Positions 22,265-33,920 of a stretch of DNA of 64,000 bases are shown here, piece after piece. The notes beneath the pieces were generated by a model. That model worked only from the letters and a program-made list of their open reading frames with translations. It searched no databases and had not been told where the DNA came from. Position 1 is the first letter of the stretch, and each line of letters begins with the position of its first letter. The position numbers and the translations under genes are program-made. The DNA comes from Salvia splendens. Lineage: Eukaryota > Streptophyta > Magnoliopsida > Lamiales > Lamiaceae. The stretch spans positions 11,346,001 through 11,410,000 of the forward strand of contig NC_056046.1 of NCBI RefSeq assembly GCF_004379255.2, read 5' to 3'.

Positions 22265-23772
22265 ATGGTAAACTGTATTCAAATTTAGTGTGAATTTGGT
22301 ATTTTAATTAGCAGCTGTTTCTCGCTCTAAAACGATCGGATCCGGATCTTAGAGGAGTGAGATATTGGTAAAGTTGATCGAGAAAATTGTGCATAGCTTT
22401 TGAAATTCGATCACTTTGTAGTTGGTGAAAAGTGATTGAATTTCGGTAAAATAATCTAACGTGTTTTGATGATTAGGTTGGATGCAAAATCCGGTCGAGG
22501 AAGAGAAAATCGGCGGCGGAGGAGTGGATCAGCGGTCTGCTGAGGAGCAAATTCTTCGGTACGTGCGTCGATCACGAAGAGTTTAGAAAGAATGAGAAGA
22601 ATTTGTTTTGTATAGATTGCAATCTGTGCTTATGCAAGCATTGCGTGACTTTATCGCCGCCGCAGCACCACCGCTGCTTCCACCGCCTCCTGCAAATCTG
22701 TAAATACGTCTACCGCGACGTAGTTCGCCTCCACGATATTCAGCCCTATCTTGACTGCTCTCTCATACAAGTTAGTCTTTTTTCCTTGATTTAATTAAGT
22801 TTTTTATTGATTCACTGCGAATTATTGGATCTCGATATGAATTCGATTCAAATGAAATGAAATTGCCTTTTCATTTCCATGGCTATATAATTCGTCAATA
22901 TCTCAATAGTAACTGTCTCGAATTTGATGTATTTTATTCTTCTGAATTTTACTTTACAAATAATTCATAATCTTTTGCCTATTGTAGAGTAATTGTTCTC
23001 CTTATTATGAGGGATATTATTGATTTTGCACTTGCATTAACATTTTTCCATATATGTGTAATATTGAACAAATCATATATACTCCACTTATTAGCTAAGT
23101 TTGCTTATAGGTAGTAAAGTTAAATTCTACAAAGATATTCATTTTCATATGAACATCATGGGATGTGCATAACATTAATGACATGCAATACAACCGATGC
23201 CACTTTTGTTTAAAGATGTATTTATATGATTTTGAAAATAGATTGAACTAGAAAAGGGGTGGAAAATTAGGGGTTGTATTGATTAAAATAGGGTATGTTT
23301 GCAGGCATACAAAATAAATGGAGAAAAAGCAGTACATTTGAATCCAAGGACTCAGCAAAAAGATGCAAAAAGTTCAAAGACAAAAGGTGGTGGCACTTGC
23401 TGTGAAGCTTGTGGCAGGCACATTCAAGACTTGCCTAATCGCTTCTGTTCCATTGCTTGCAAAGTCTCTTCCTCTCTCTCTCTCTCTCATTGATTTATTT
23501 GCGCGCGTGCACATACACACATATTGATAGGTTGTGTAATGTAGGTTTCTGTCGACGATGAAGAAAGGACATTAAACGGAAGCAACATTATAGGTGCTAC
23601 GAGTGGGTGGAGCGATGGGCAAATTCCGAGTTTGGAAACAGAAGAAAATTCATATGAAAACGGATACACTTCATTAACGGAGTCGTGTGAAGTCATTCAA
23701 GCGTGGTTACTGAGGCCGAAGAGGATGCTGCACAAGAGAAAGAGTTTTCCAAAGAGGTCTCCCTTGTCTTGA
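22265..23772 (+). CDS. PLATZ zinc-binding transcription factor, 227 aa
   Basis: Coding exons: 22265-22267 (ATG only), 22477-22770, 23305-23463, 23545-23772; 684 bases with TGA, all introns GT-AG. PLATZ proteins are plant-specific, bind A/T-rich DNA and mostly repress transcription. The first zinc region runs CVDHEEFRKNEKNLFCIDCN, then LCKHC and HHRCFH, matching the PLATZ Cys/His pattern. VVRLHDIQPYLDCSLIQAYK is the conserved linker. The second region is CEACGRHIQDLPNRFCSIACK. The C-terminus is basic and Ser-rich (RPKRMLHKRKSFPKR). I chose the ATG at 22265 because exon 2 has no upstream in-frame ATG and ATG|GTTGGATGC splices in frame to give MVGCKIRSRKRKS. A (CT)n run follows the exon 3 donor. 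Confidence 0.9.
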
Positions 23773-26394
23773 ATTTTTTGGTTGAGTGTGTTGGACTATC
23801 TTGTGAGAGGGATCAAGATTTGAATCTTTATTCATATGGTATAGCATGTTTGTAATTACAAATACTAATAAACTTGCAAATACAATGTTGAAATATGAGT
23901 TTAGATTCGAATCTTCATTCATCTCACTTTAACATTCTCTCTTGCAAAATTGTGTTCATTTCTTTTTGTTTTTACATATATATGCTATGAAAAAGAATGA
24001 AAAATAAGGGGCCATAGAGTTGATGTAGCGTGAGTCCCACCTATCCTAGTGTTGTACAGCATCAAGAATGGTGGCAATTGGACTTTATTTTACTCCTTCA
24101 TGAAGCTTGTGTGATAACTTCTACTATCCTCTACCTATTTATTTATACAATAAAAGTAGAGCAATCCTTGATATGTAGAACATAATTATAACTATAAAAT
24201 GGATTTATCTTTTACTATATTATAGTATGATTTCTTTTATTTGACAATTACTGAACATCTTTGATTAACATGATTTTAATTCGATGAAACTAATCTAATC
24301 GTAATTTTATAATATTAATTTTATTTTAACAATAAACATCGTGATTTAGAGTAATCTTGATACTACTAGCAATAGATGGCGTGGATTCGATCACATGTAA
24401 AAGAAGTTACCTTGGTTTATAATTTTAATGAGTTCATGCAATTTTTACTTTTCAATTTCATTTTTCATAATTTGAGGAGTAACTTTTATTATTTATAAAA
24501 TAAAAATGGAATCAACCATTAGATAACATCTTCTAAGCATAATCTTACAAGACTCATAAATTTGAAAACAACCCATCTTCATAAACAATAGAAAATAGAA
24601 TTTAATTAATTAAGGGTAAACTAAATATCATAATATTTGCGTTCGTTAGGATATTAATTACGTAAACGAAAGATTTTGAAAAAAAAAGAGCGTTTATTTG
24701 GGTTCGAAAGAAAATCAGAGAAAAATGGCTCCGGAATATCTTCAATTGGGAAATTATAATGAAATCGATAATTTGAAAGCACGAGAGAACCTATACCGAA
24801 TCAAAATATCATCGGATATATTACTAGTACTACTTTCCAAAAAGAGAGAAAATCTGAAATAAAACAAAATATGCATGTTTTGAGCTTTTACAATGACAAA
24901 ATGAATCTTCATCAATCCCTAAATTAAGTATATTAATTTATGTTTTGAAATGGTGATTAACAATATCTTTGTTGCGAAAAGGTCCTAAACCTATTACTCC
25001 TTAATTATATGCTCATGGTCTCTTTTCTTTAGAAAAAAAATAGGACCACTATAAGATGCACGTGCATCATATTACTCTTGGCAACTAAAATTATAGTACT
25101 CCATATTGCAGAAACCAACATCTGAGATATTAATTTCAAAATATCAGTTGGAAGTATTGATGTGGAAATAATTTTTTATATTGCGTTGAGTAGAAGAGCA
25201 TATTAATTTGTTGTAAACATTTTTATTCATATAGAACGTTAACATTTTTTTGTACTCGATTCAGCCAATTTCCTTTTAGAAATGGCTGTATGTTAAAAAC
25301 CTTTTGGATGAAAAAAATGTCTAAAATATATAAAAATGAAAAGAATCACAGAGAAGTAAATAATTAAAATATGGTAATATGTCGGTATCGTAGCAAATGG
25401 CAGAATTTAGTTAGGGCGTGAGAAACAAAGATCTTTGTCGGAGTACAATTATTTGTCCAAATTGTCGCCTAATATTCTTTAAAATCCCATCCTATATTAT
25501 GATGCTCACACGTTATGGCAGACAAAAATAGGTGTGTTTCAATAGAAATAGTAGTTAAAAAATGGTATGCCCATGCAATCAATTCAGATATTTCATTCAC
25601 ACTCATGACTAGGATTTTCCATTCTTTATTAATACTTTTCCGACTTTTTTTAATTCTATTTTTCATTCTACTCACTTTTCTCGTCTTGACTTATTCTCTT
25701 ACTCTTTGTATCAAAGTATTTTTAGGAACGATCTTATAATGAAGTTGATACAAACTATAAAAATTTAAATAAAATTGATACTATATTTTCAAGGTTAAAA
25801 TATCAGTAATTGAGAAACTAATTGATGGTTGGAGTAGAAATAATATTTTTTGAAAGTTAAAGATAGAATTGATGATATCACTAATGGTTAAGATAAGTCC
25901 GATCATTTGATTTGTCCTATTACCGATTAGGTTTTGAGGTTTTCTTCAAATACACGTGGGTAAAGAATATACTTATTTAAAATTTCGTGTCTTACAGTAT
26001 TAAAATTTTAATTTATGTTCCATATGTATGACATGAAGAATGACTGATGAGCTTCCACACACACACACACACACACATAAGCAAAATATGCTGTGGTGGT
26101 GTGTATTCCACAAGCAATGTGAAGTCCACAAAATGTGATGCAGTTCAAAAAAATGTATGATATACTTATATAGCAGATGTGTGTCTTACTTTGAGAGGAC
26201 AGAAACACAAGTTGATAACCGTACAACCTCTTCATTAATAAACGGCTCATCAGTTTCATTGCTATTTACCTACCTAAAATCATGTTATCAAAATTGGTAG
26301 GATATGCTGCTATCCATGTACCGTGAAATGAAGCGTGTGTGCTTCTGCTCAACCGAGGATCACCTCGAGTATCCATCATCTATAGAAGCTTCAG
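23773..26394. other. 2.6-kb AT-rich spacer
   Basis: No gene supported; short open frames have no family resemblance. A (CA)n microsatellite lies at about 26057-26078. The last bases hold the 3' UTR of the minus-strand TAPT1-like gene. Confidence 0.5.
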
Positions 26395-29300
26395 TCAGTC
26401 AGAGTGAAGCTTCCTGCTCTGGCACCTTTTCACATACCACGTAGCATGTTTCCGGAGCCCCATCCCGATCATCATCTTAAGACTAGCAAGCATCACAAAT
26501 GTCATGCCAGACAACACCAACATCCAAAATAATCTCCATGGAAGTGGGTTATAGGGGAGATGGGCAGCATATACAGGTCGTAGAACGCGGATCACCTAAA
26601 CGAACCACAAATGTCAATCAACTCATCTTCAAGAACGTGGAAATAAGAAATTAACCTTCTTAGAAAGCATTCCTAGAAAAGATATTAAGGTTCTAAAGGT
26701 GTAGCCAGGAGAAGCACATTGGAACAAGTAATGCATACCACACACGCTGGTGCCAGAGGAACGAATGTAAGGTTCTTATTGCTGTTCTCCGTTTGCATAT
26801 TTAACGTCTGCAGAGAAGAAGATAAATCACAAAGTCGTTGAAATGCATAAAATGCTCCGATTGATAGAAAAAGTTACCTGCTTGCAGAGATCTTCTAGAA
26901 ATTCAGAGAATGCTGTGGGCTTTAGGCCATTGAATTTAGAAATGAATGAGTGTTTTATTATATCAATCATGACTTCGCATATGTAAACAACCAGAGCATT
27001 CTGCATAGTTTACAAATAAAATGTTGAGAATATTGTCAAATATAGTAATCCTGATCGCCCAAATATTCATTAAATCTACTTCAGAATAAATTCAGATTTC
27101 TAAAAAGTGATCCACTAACTTACAGAAAGGAAGCTTTCAAACCAAGGACCCTCGGCTTCTAGTATATTTTGAGCTAAAACAAACAGTATAAATGCTGTGA
27201 TATGGAACCTTTCAACTGAATCTGGTCATAAGAATTGAACAGAAAAGTCATGTGTTAGGCACAAATTTATTCGCCAGTAATTAAATACTGCAGAGGAAAA
27301 ATTGTCTGTCCACCATGAGTTGGTGAGAAATGCCTTATAATAGTTGCTGCTCTGCCAGACTCACAGAAATGCCTTACAATAGTTGCAAGAGGAATATGAA
27401 CCAAAGGTTCGGGATGGCAATGTTAATAGAATTGAATGCCTTTTGCAACCTAAACATATTAATCTATGTTCTAGTAGTAAACCAGCCAGCCCTGCAGCAA
27501 TGATAACACTAGAACAACAAAAAATACATATGAAAGTATATGATGAACCAGATGGAAATGATATGCATAAGATGTATGGCTGATAAAAATCAGGTGATAC
27601 TAGTTTAACATTAGCAAAAATTTGCATGGATGTAAGTTTCTTACCAAAGTAAACCAAGCTCTGAACATTGTCCTTGCTGTAACGTTTAAACACATTGCTT
27701 TTAATCTCAGCAAAATTATTAGAGACAAGCATAGCAAACAGTGCATTGTTGTGAGCAACAATACAGGTTGACAGAGTGATTGCCTGAGCTAGTAAAATAA
27801 ATGAATGAATAAGTATGATATAGTTAAGGACCTACATTAAGGCTAAATTAACAAGAGAAAAGGCAAAGCTCTTATATACTATGCATGTATGAATTGTGAT
27901 GAGAAGGATATCAGAAGCAGCAACTGCTAGGGCTTCATCTGAAACAAATCTCCACATCCAAAATTGCATGTTTTCTGGTGAGCAGTTGGCAAGTCCATCC
28001 GCTGAATTAAATAGAGCTTGCATTACATCACCCCCAAAACTTTGGCATAGTTTATCAAATACCTGGCATCAAAGAAACAAATATTGTTTTTCTTCCAAAT
28101 CTCAATCTTACCAAATAATGTCAAGCAAATTGTAGATAAAAGAATAATAGGGCAGAAATTGGTTGTTAGATTCTAAATGTAATAGTTAATCAAAGAAGTT
28201 ACAAAAGGCATATTATGTTAAGCTTCAAAAAAAGAAACTAATTACTAGCCGTTATGACAAAGCAGAATTAGAAACAGTCTGGCATTTTCAGCACTTATCT
28301 GTTTCTTGTTTCTGTTTTGTTTATAGTTCAGAATCTATAGTCAGGGCCGTAAGGGTTTGATTGACTGAGATTTTTCTTCAGAGAGATTTTTCTACTGATT
28401 GTTGGAACAGAAAATAGTGGACAAAAATTTAAATACACTCTTATAGGTCAACTACAAAATTACTGACAGACAAGACAACACACAACGAAACATTTTATCA
28501 AAATTTAAAGCCTCCAATGAATTCAGTCAACAGACAACTCAACGTAAATATATAATAGCATCGATTTTATTGTAGCAATCTTACCTCCAAAACGTTGTAG
28601 ACCACATATAGTTTAATAATGCCTTGGCCACGGATCATGTGATAAATTAAGCTGATATCTGATCCAGGAAGGAACATTTAGAACAAGTAGCAAAAAGAAA
28701 AATTATGATTAAGTTATTTAGGGCCTTCAGAATAGGTCAACCACCATCTTAAAGAAATAAACTCTGCCCAGATATTGGCAAATAAAAAATACACAGACCA
28801 AATAGATGAAGAATTTGACAAAAAAATTACAAAACCTGCTTGTTGTAATAGAGTGACTCCAATAATCAGGGCAATAAAACAGCCAAAATCAGACAGCTCC
28901 GGTGAGGAAAGCCTCTTGAACTGCCTGCCACAGGCATGGTTAAATTACTCTGTAACATGGAGTACAATTTTTCTTGCTATTCCTTATCAAATAAAACAAT
29001 TTAACTTGTTATTCCAATAGCTCATGCAAAGATCCCTAATGTGAACAATCTACATTATCAACAGACACTTTTCAGAGAGATATGAAACTGACCTGGTTCT
29101 AAGAAGCTTCCAAAATACCATGACAATCCGTGTTGGCATAATGGTTAAGAGCGATAGGAATGAATCAAAGCAGACAAAGAACCCAATGTTGATAAGCTGC
29201 AAACATCAAGTCAATTTTTTAATAGAAAACCCTAGAGAAGGTACTAAAGTTCTCAACAGAGTGATTTGCGTTGACAGTTGTAACCATTAAAACAAGATGA

Positions 29301-31284
29301 TTTTTTTGTTATTAAATGAGTTTTGATTACATCTCATAAACTAAATCTAATGGTAGCAACTGTCAACGAAGCAACATAAATAACATATTCAAAGAATTAA
29401 TGAACACATCCAGAGTCCAAACAAACAAGAAAGAGAAGAAACCTACAAGGTCAAAACAATTCGGTAAGGTTTACTTCTGACAATAGAGGTGAATTAAAGA
29501 AATTATCCAACATTACCCAATGCCCTTCAATCTTCGTTTTAGTTTTGACAAATTAAGTGAGCAATATCAAACCACCTCAAGAGGTGGGGGACAATTTAAT
29601 CCCTGTCTTTCTTCTAAAAGCATCAAAGTAAACATAGGTCAGATTCGCTAACTTTATCATTTTCAAATTTTGATCCATTAGACAATCCATCCAGTGTTCA
29701 TCAAACTATAAACCCTCAAAAGTAAACGACTGCTTAAAGGATAAGTTGCACTAAGACAGAAGACCAACTAGAAAAGAGCATGACTTTTACCAGTTCACAG
29801 CGCCATGGCAGGCGAAATATGGTATCATATACCCGTTCCCGTTCTTTATCATTCCCAAGGGTTGTAGTGCTCCTCAAGGAATATCCAGCATGCACTTCTT
29901 CCAAGAAATATTTCACTGGCGACTTATCCATTGGCAATATATCTACAGTAAATCATAACACCAAGAATAAGAGAGCAGGAAGAAAAAAAAGGATGGGTGC
30001 CACACGGTCAAATATTCATTAGAAGCAGGAACCTAATCAACATAAGGTTCAAACATTCTAGCCGAGGCAGACTAGGAAAATAGATCAAGTCAGCACAAAG
30101 AAAAATACCAGAAACTAATCATCTTTAAAGCCTCAAAATATTAACATCACGACACTTTTAAAGCAGCTAAGATACAATAACATCATGCAATTCACATAAT
30201 GGCATTGTCAGTGTCACCTTAATCGAACCTTCTTCTACTAGAATCAATCTACTTTTTCTGAAATTCCTTCACTTGATTATCTGATCGTCTATCTAAACGC
30301 AGACCCAGAGGTATCGTTCGGTTGCTATGACTCATTATCAAGTGATTATACATTTAGGATTAAGTTATGAGATTATTTTAGTTGGACGGTGTCGCTGTAA
30401 CTCATTATCATTTAATCTCATGAATCAAACATAATAGATACTTAATCAAGAGATATAATCTTGCAATCCGAATATTAAGTTGTGAGATTCAATCTCATGA
30501 ATCAAACATAATAAATATTTAATTATGAAATATAATCTTGCAAACCGAACATGCCTTCAAGTAATACATGCCAAAGGACTGGATCCTGATTCCCAAAATC
30601 AACAATATTCAGACTTCCAATCAAATTTCTTAGAGTTTGCCTCCCAATTATAAAACAGATAAAAAAGAAAACCCCTAAAATCAGCAAATCTGATTGATTG
30701 ATTGATTGAAAGAACTTACAATTGGCGTCTTCGGCCATCCATTCCTTCCAATCCAAAGTTCCATCTTTCTCCAATTTCCTCCCGTTCATTTCCGGCCCCT
30801 GCTGAGCGGTTTCCTTACCTCCGGCATTCCAATTCTCGGCGACTTCTTCCTTGGCAGAATCATCTTTCTTACTGCTTCCACTATCATCACTGTTCACTTC
30901 CGAACATCCCCCATTCCCCACATTCCTCTGCCGCAGTGCCCCGTAAACCGATGAAAGCGTCACCTCGCAATCTAAATCCGGCACCACGGAAGCAGCCTCC
31001 GTGACTGTGCTCAGCGTACAGCTGTAATTCAAATCTCCGTTGATCAAGGGGGTATCCGCCGTGGGGATCTCGGAATTGAAAGACGATTTTCCCTTCCTGC
31101 TTTTCCTCTTCTTTCTCTTTCGAGGAGGGGAGGACGCAGAGGCGCCATTCTGGAGATGCGCCGGATCGGAATGGGAGCGGGAAATTGCGGCGTCGGGTTC
31201 GGCGAAGGCGGATGTGAGGTATTCGTATTCGGAATCGGCTAGAATGTCGAAGGACAGCTTGCGGTCGCCGGATCTCAACGCCAT
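26395..31284 (-). CDS. POD1: TAPT1/POD1 family membrane protein, 598 aa
   Basis: Eleven coding exons (minus): 31284-30720, 29942-29791, 29196-29093, 28924-28836, 28658-28585, 28062-27880, 27783-27645, 27221-27124, 27000-26878, 26807-26739, 26595-26395; 1797 bases, phases agree throughout. The start is the ATG at 31284 (MALRSGDRKLSFDIL). Arabidopsis POD1 (POLLEN DEFECTIVE IN GUIDANCE 1) acts in the ER, with calreticulin, in pollen-tube guidance and embryo patterning; TAPT1 is the animal relative. The N-terminal 190 residues are polar with a basic patch (PPRKRKKRKSRKGK). The conserved core starts at KSPVKYFLEEVHAGYSLRST and NDKERERVYDTIFRLPWRCE. Several hydrophobic segments follow (NIGFFVCFDSFLSLL, DFGCFIALIIGVTLL, AITLSTCIVAHNNALFAMLV, FWMLVLSGMTFVMLASLKM), with FAEIKSNVFKRYSKDN between them. 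It ends in a basic tail. The exon 6/7 junction (27880/27783) is the least certain because two acceptors lie close together. Confidence 0.93.
29268..29369. mobile_element. Small foldback element in POD1 intron 2
   Basis: Inverted ends of about 20 bp: GCGTTGACAGTTGTAACCAT on the left and CGTTGACAGTTGCTACCATT on the inverted right, separated by about 60 AT-rich bases. Class unknown. Confidence 0.45.
30316..30550. mobile_element. MITE with GTTCGGTT ends in POD1 intron 1
   Basis: Ends are GTTCGGTTGC on the left and GTTCGGTTTGC on the inverted right. A segment with CTCATGAATCAAACATAAT occurs twice inside (about 30418 and 30495). No clear target duplication, so the superfamily is open. Confidence 0.5.
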
Positions 31285-31953
31285 AGACGACGACCACTGG
31301 TGGTTTGTGAGTGCCAAGAATTTACCTGACGCTATTACGCAGTTAGGCTGTCTGGGCCAATAACATCACGCCACGTTTCTCCAAGTTTCGTGTCTCTAAA
31401 TCGTTCTGGACTCCATTTTTATCTGGGCCCATTTCATCCGGTTTGGGCTGGGCTTGGCTTCAACACACTATCTACATTTCTAATTTTATTCTTTTAAACA
31501 ATAGTCAATAATTAACCCACTCTTTTTGTGAGGATTAATATGTTATAGTATCATTCAATTGTCACTACTCATTATTCCCTCCGTCTCTAAAGAATATGTA
31601 CTTTAAGTTCGGCACGAGTTTTAATGTAAAATTGGTAAAGTAAGAGAAAGTATTGTTAGCGGAGAATGGATCCCACCTCATTAGACCGAAGGTTTCCTAT
31701 AGTAATTTGTTAATGGAAGTCTGCATATAATTTAATGTATATACGTGAAATAGTAAAAAGAGATCGTAGCTAAACATGATACTATAATCTATGTTAAAAT
31801 AGAAAGCATGAATTAAAGATGAATAATTCCAAGTGGCATGTCGGCTAGTAAGTAGCTAACGTTGCATACAAAGGTCCAATTGTCAACATATCACAAACAA
31901 GAATCACAACTCCACTACATCTATAAGTATCCATGCATATTCTTTAAAATAAA
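31285..31953. other. Region between divergent POD1 and the ANTH-domain gene
   Basis: A 670-base shared upstream region of two divergent genes. Apart from the Stowaway fragment nothing was recognised. About 31880-31950 could hold the promoter of the ANTH gene. Confidence 0.45.
31575..31715. mobile_element. Stowaway MITE fragment
   Basis: Left end TTCCCTCCGTCTCTAAAGAA, followed by the same inner words (TTTTAATGTAAAATTGGTAA, ACCTCATTAGA) as the complete copy at 34424-34637. The right terminal repeat is missing. Confidence 0.55.
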
Positions 31954-33082
31954 ATGCAGAAGCGAATCCATCAAGTCTTCACCTGCGTGCGAGAACGCAC
32001 GTGCTTGAGCTACGCCAAGATAGCGACCATCGGCGGCTTATATGCGACCTGTACCTCATAATCACCAAAGCAACCGCACACGACGACTTCGCCTTGCCAG
32101 AGAGGTACGTCCACGACCTCCTAAACCTCTTCAACATTTCGCCGCTAAATTACTCCGCCTTCGCCCTCACCTTCGCTCGTGGCGCGTAGCCCTCAAATGC
32201 CTCGTCCTCCTCCACCGCCTCCTCCTCTCCCTCCCCGACGACCGCCCCCTCAAGGCTGAACTCCTCCAGTCCCGCACCACCGGAGGCCTCTCCCTCTACC
32301 CTTGCACTTTCCGTGACCGCACCTCCTCCGCCTCCGACGATTACACCTCCTTTGTTAAATCCTACGCTAGGCTACTCGACGAAGCACTAGACGCACACGC
32401 ATTCATTTCTACCAATGGAGACGATGCGGATAAATTGACGAGAACGATTGAAGTTATGCCTCAGGTTCAGAGTCTGATCGATCGCGCCATAGGCTGCTGG
32501 CCGGTTGGTGCGGCTACGAGAAGCTTCCTGGTGCGGTCGGCGATGAAGCACGTGATCCGCGATAGTATCTGCTGGTACGCGGCGGAGATGGATAAGGTTT
32601 TGGAGAATCTGATCCGGATGCCCTACCGGAGCTGCGTGGCGGCGCTCGGAATCTACAGGAAGGCGGCCGTGCAGGCGGAGGAGCTCTCGAGATTTCATGA
32701 TTGGTGCAAGGGGATGGGATACTGTGGATCGTATGAGTATCCTTACATTGATCGGATTCCGGCTATCCAGATCCGCGCTCTCGAGGATTTACTCGATGGG
32801 ATGTGGCAGTTGACGGATCCGTCGTCAGGCGGCGGCGACGATGAAGAGATGGAGCCATTGATAAAGTGGGAGGATGATCAGGAGATTGGCGCAGGGTGGG
32901 AGGAGCTTCTGGAAGCTTCCATTAATAGTAGCAACGCATGTTGGGGGAAGAAGGAAATATACAATCAATGGGATTTTCACACTCTGAATCCATTTAATAT
33001 AGTAGTAATGAATTATGGATCATGCCTTGATAGTAATAGTAATGAGCCATTGCAGAACCACCAACTTTGGCTTGAGCCTTGA
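31954..33082 (+). pseudogene. ANTH-domain clathrin-assembly-type gene with two frame changes
   Basis: Intronless. ANTH proteins (AP180/CALM type) bind phosphoinositides and clathrin in endocytic vesicle formation. Three successive frames carry the similarity. Frame 1, from ATG 31954, gives MQKRIHQVFTCVRERTC and AKIATIGG, and stops near 32061. From about 32040 a second frame carries CDLYLIITKATAHDDF through YSAFALTF and stops at 32189. From about 32170 a third frame carries RSWRVALKCLVLLHRLL through to the stop at 33082. Each change equals a one-base loss (or its equivalent), and a few residues expected between LTF and SWRVALK are absent, so the second change may be a deletion of some 20 bases. 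The rest is well kept: a long acidic C-terminus with an NPF motif (HTLNPFNIV), an EH-domain ligand. Either a recent pseudogene or sequence errors. Confidence 0.75.
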
Positions 33083-33920
33083 GGAAGTCCATGATGCCTA
33101 TTCTTCAAATATAATGGGTGTGGAAATTAAAGTCCATCGGAGGTCATTCATGAGTCTAAATTCAATTTATGAATTTTTAGAGAAAAAAGTTGAAAGCAAT
33201 ATAATAAGAGTGAATATGTCATTTGCATAATTCAAGGTCTTTGCACATTGCTTGTATCAAAACAATGATAACATCATCAATCTGCAATTAGAAAAAAATC
33301 TAATACTGTAATGAACAAGTTATGATTAGTACAGTATAATACTAGGATTTCATGGAAGTTTCAAATAATATAATATTGCATGCGTAAACTTTTGACTAGT
33401 TATTTATATCAAACTAGTGGTAATAATATTAAACTGTTACTTCGATTTTGATTTAGTAGAGGGAAAATTACCTTATTCCTACCTCACGCATTCCATTATT
33501 TACATTATCTTAGTATACAATATTGACAGTATTAAGTAGTAGTAGTAACATTTTAATGAGAATTTCATACATATAATGGAGTAATACTAATCCTTGTTTT
33601 GCACTAGCGGTTCTAACTAAAAGAAACTGAATATATTGTGATACTCTTCTCTGCCTGAATAATCATTACAAGTGAATAAAGCAAAAATGTTACATCCACA
33701 AATTCAACATTATCCATATGGAACTTGCACGGAATTGTACATTATAGCGGTGTTTTTGAGGGACAATTAAATTTAAGCCCATGAAACTCGGGAGGAAGTA
33801 TTTTCCTTGAAATAATCAAACATAAAAAAACTAGGCAGCCACTGCCAGGATGCAGAAACATACACTAGGGGTCTTTTCCCCCTTCCAATTAGCAAGCTTC
33901 AATTCCTGAATATGATTGAT
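33083..33920. other. Spacer between the ANTH gene and THO2
   Basis: AT-rich; should contain the two convergent 3' UTRs. No further feature recognised. Confidence 0.5.

Noticed and set aside
31954..32200. Tiny introns explaining the ANTH frame changes
   Set aside because: No GT-AG pair of reasonable size joins the frames while keeping the similarity; frame-disrupting base losses fit better.
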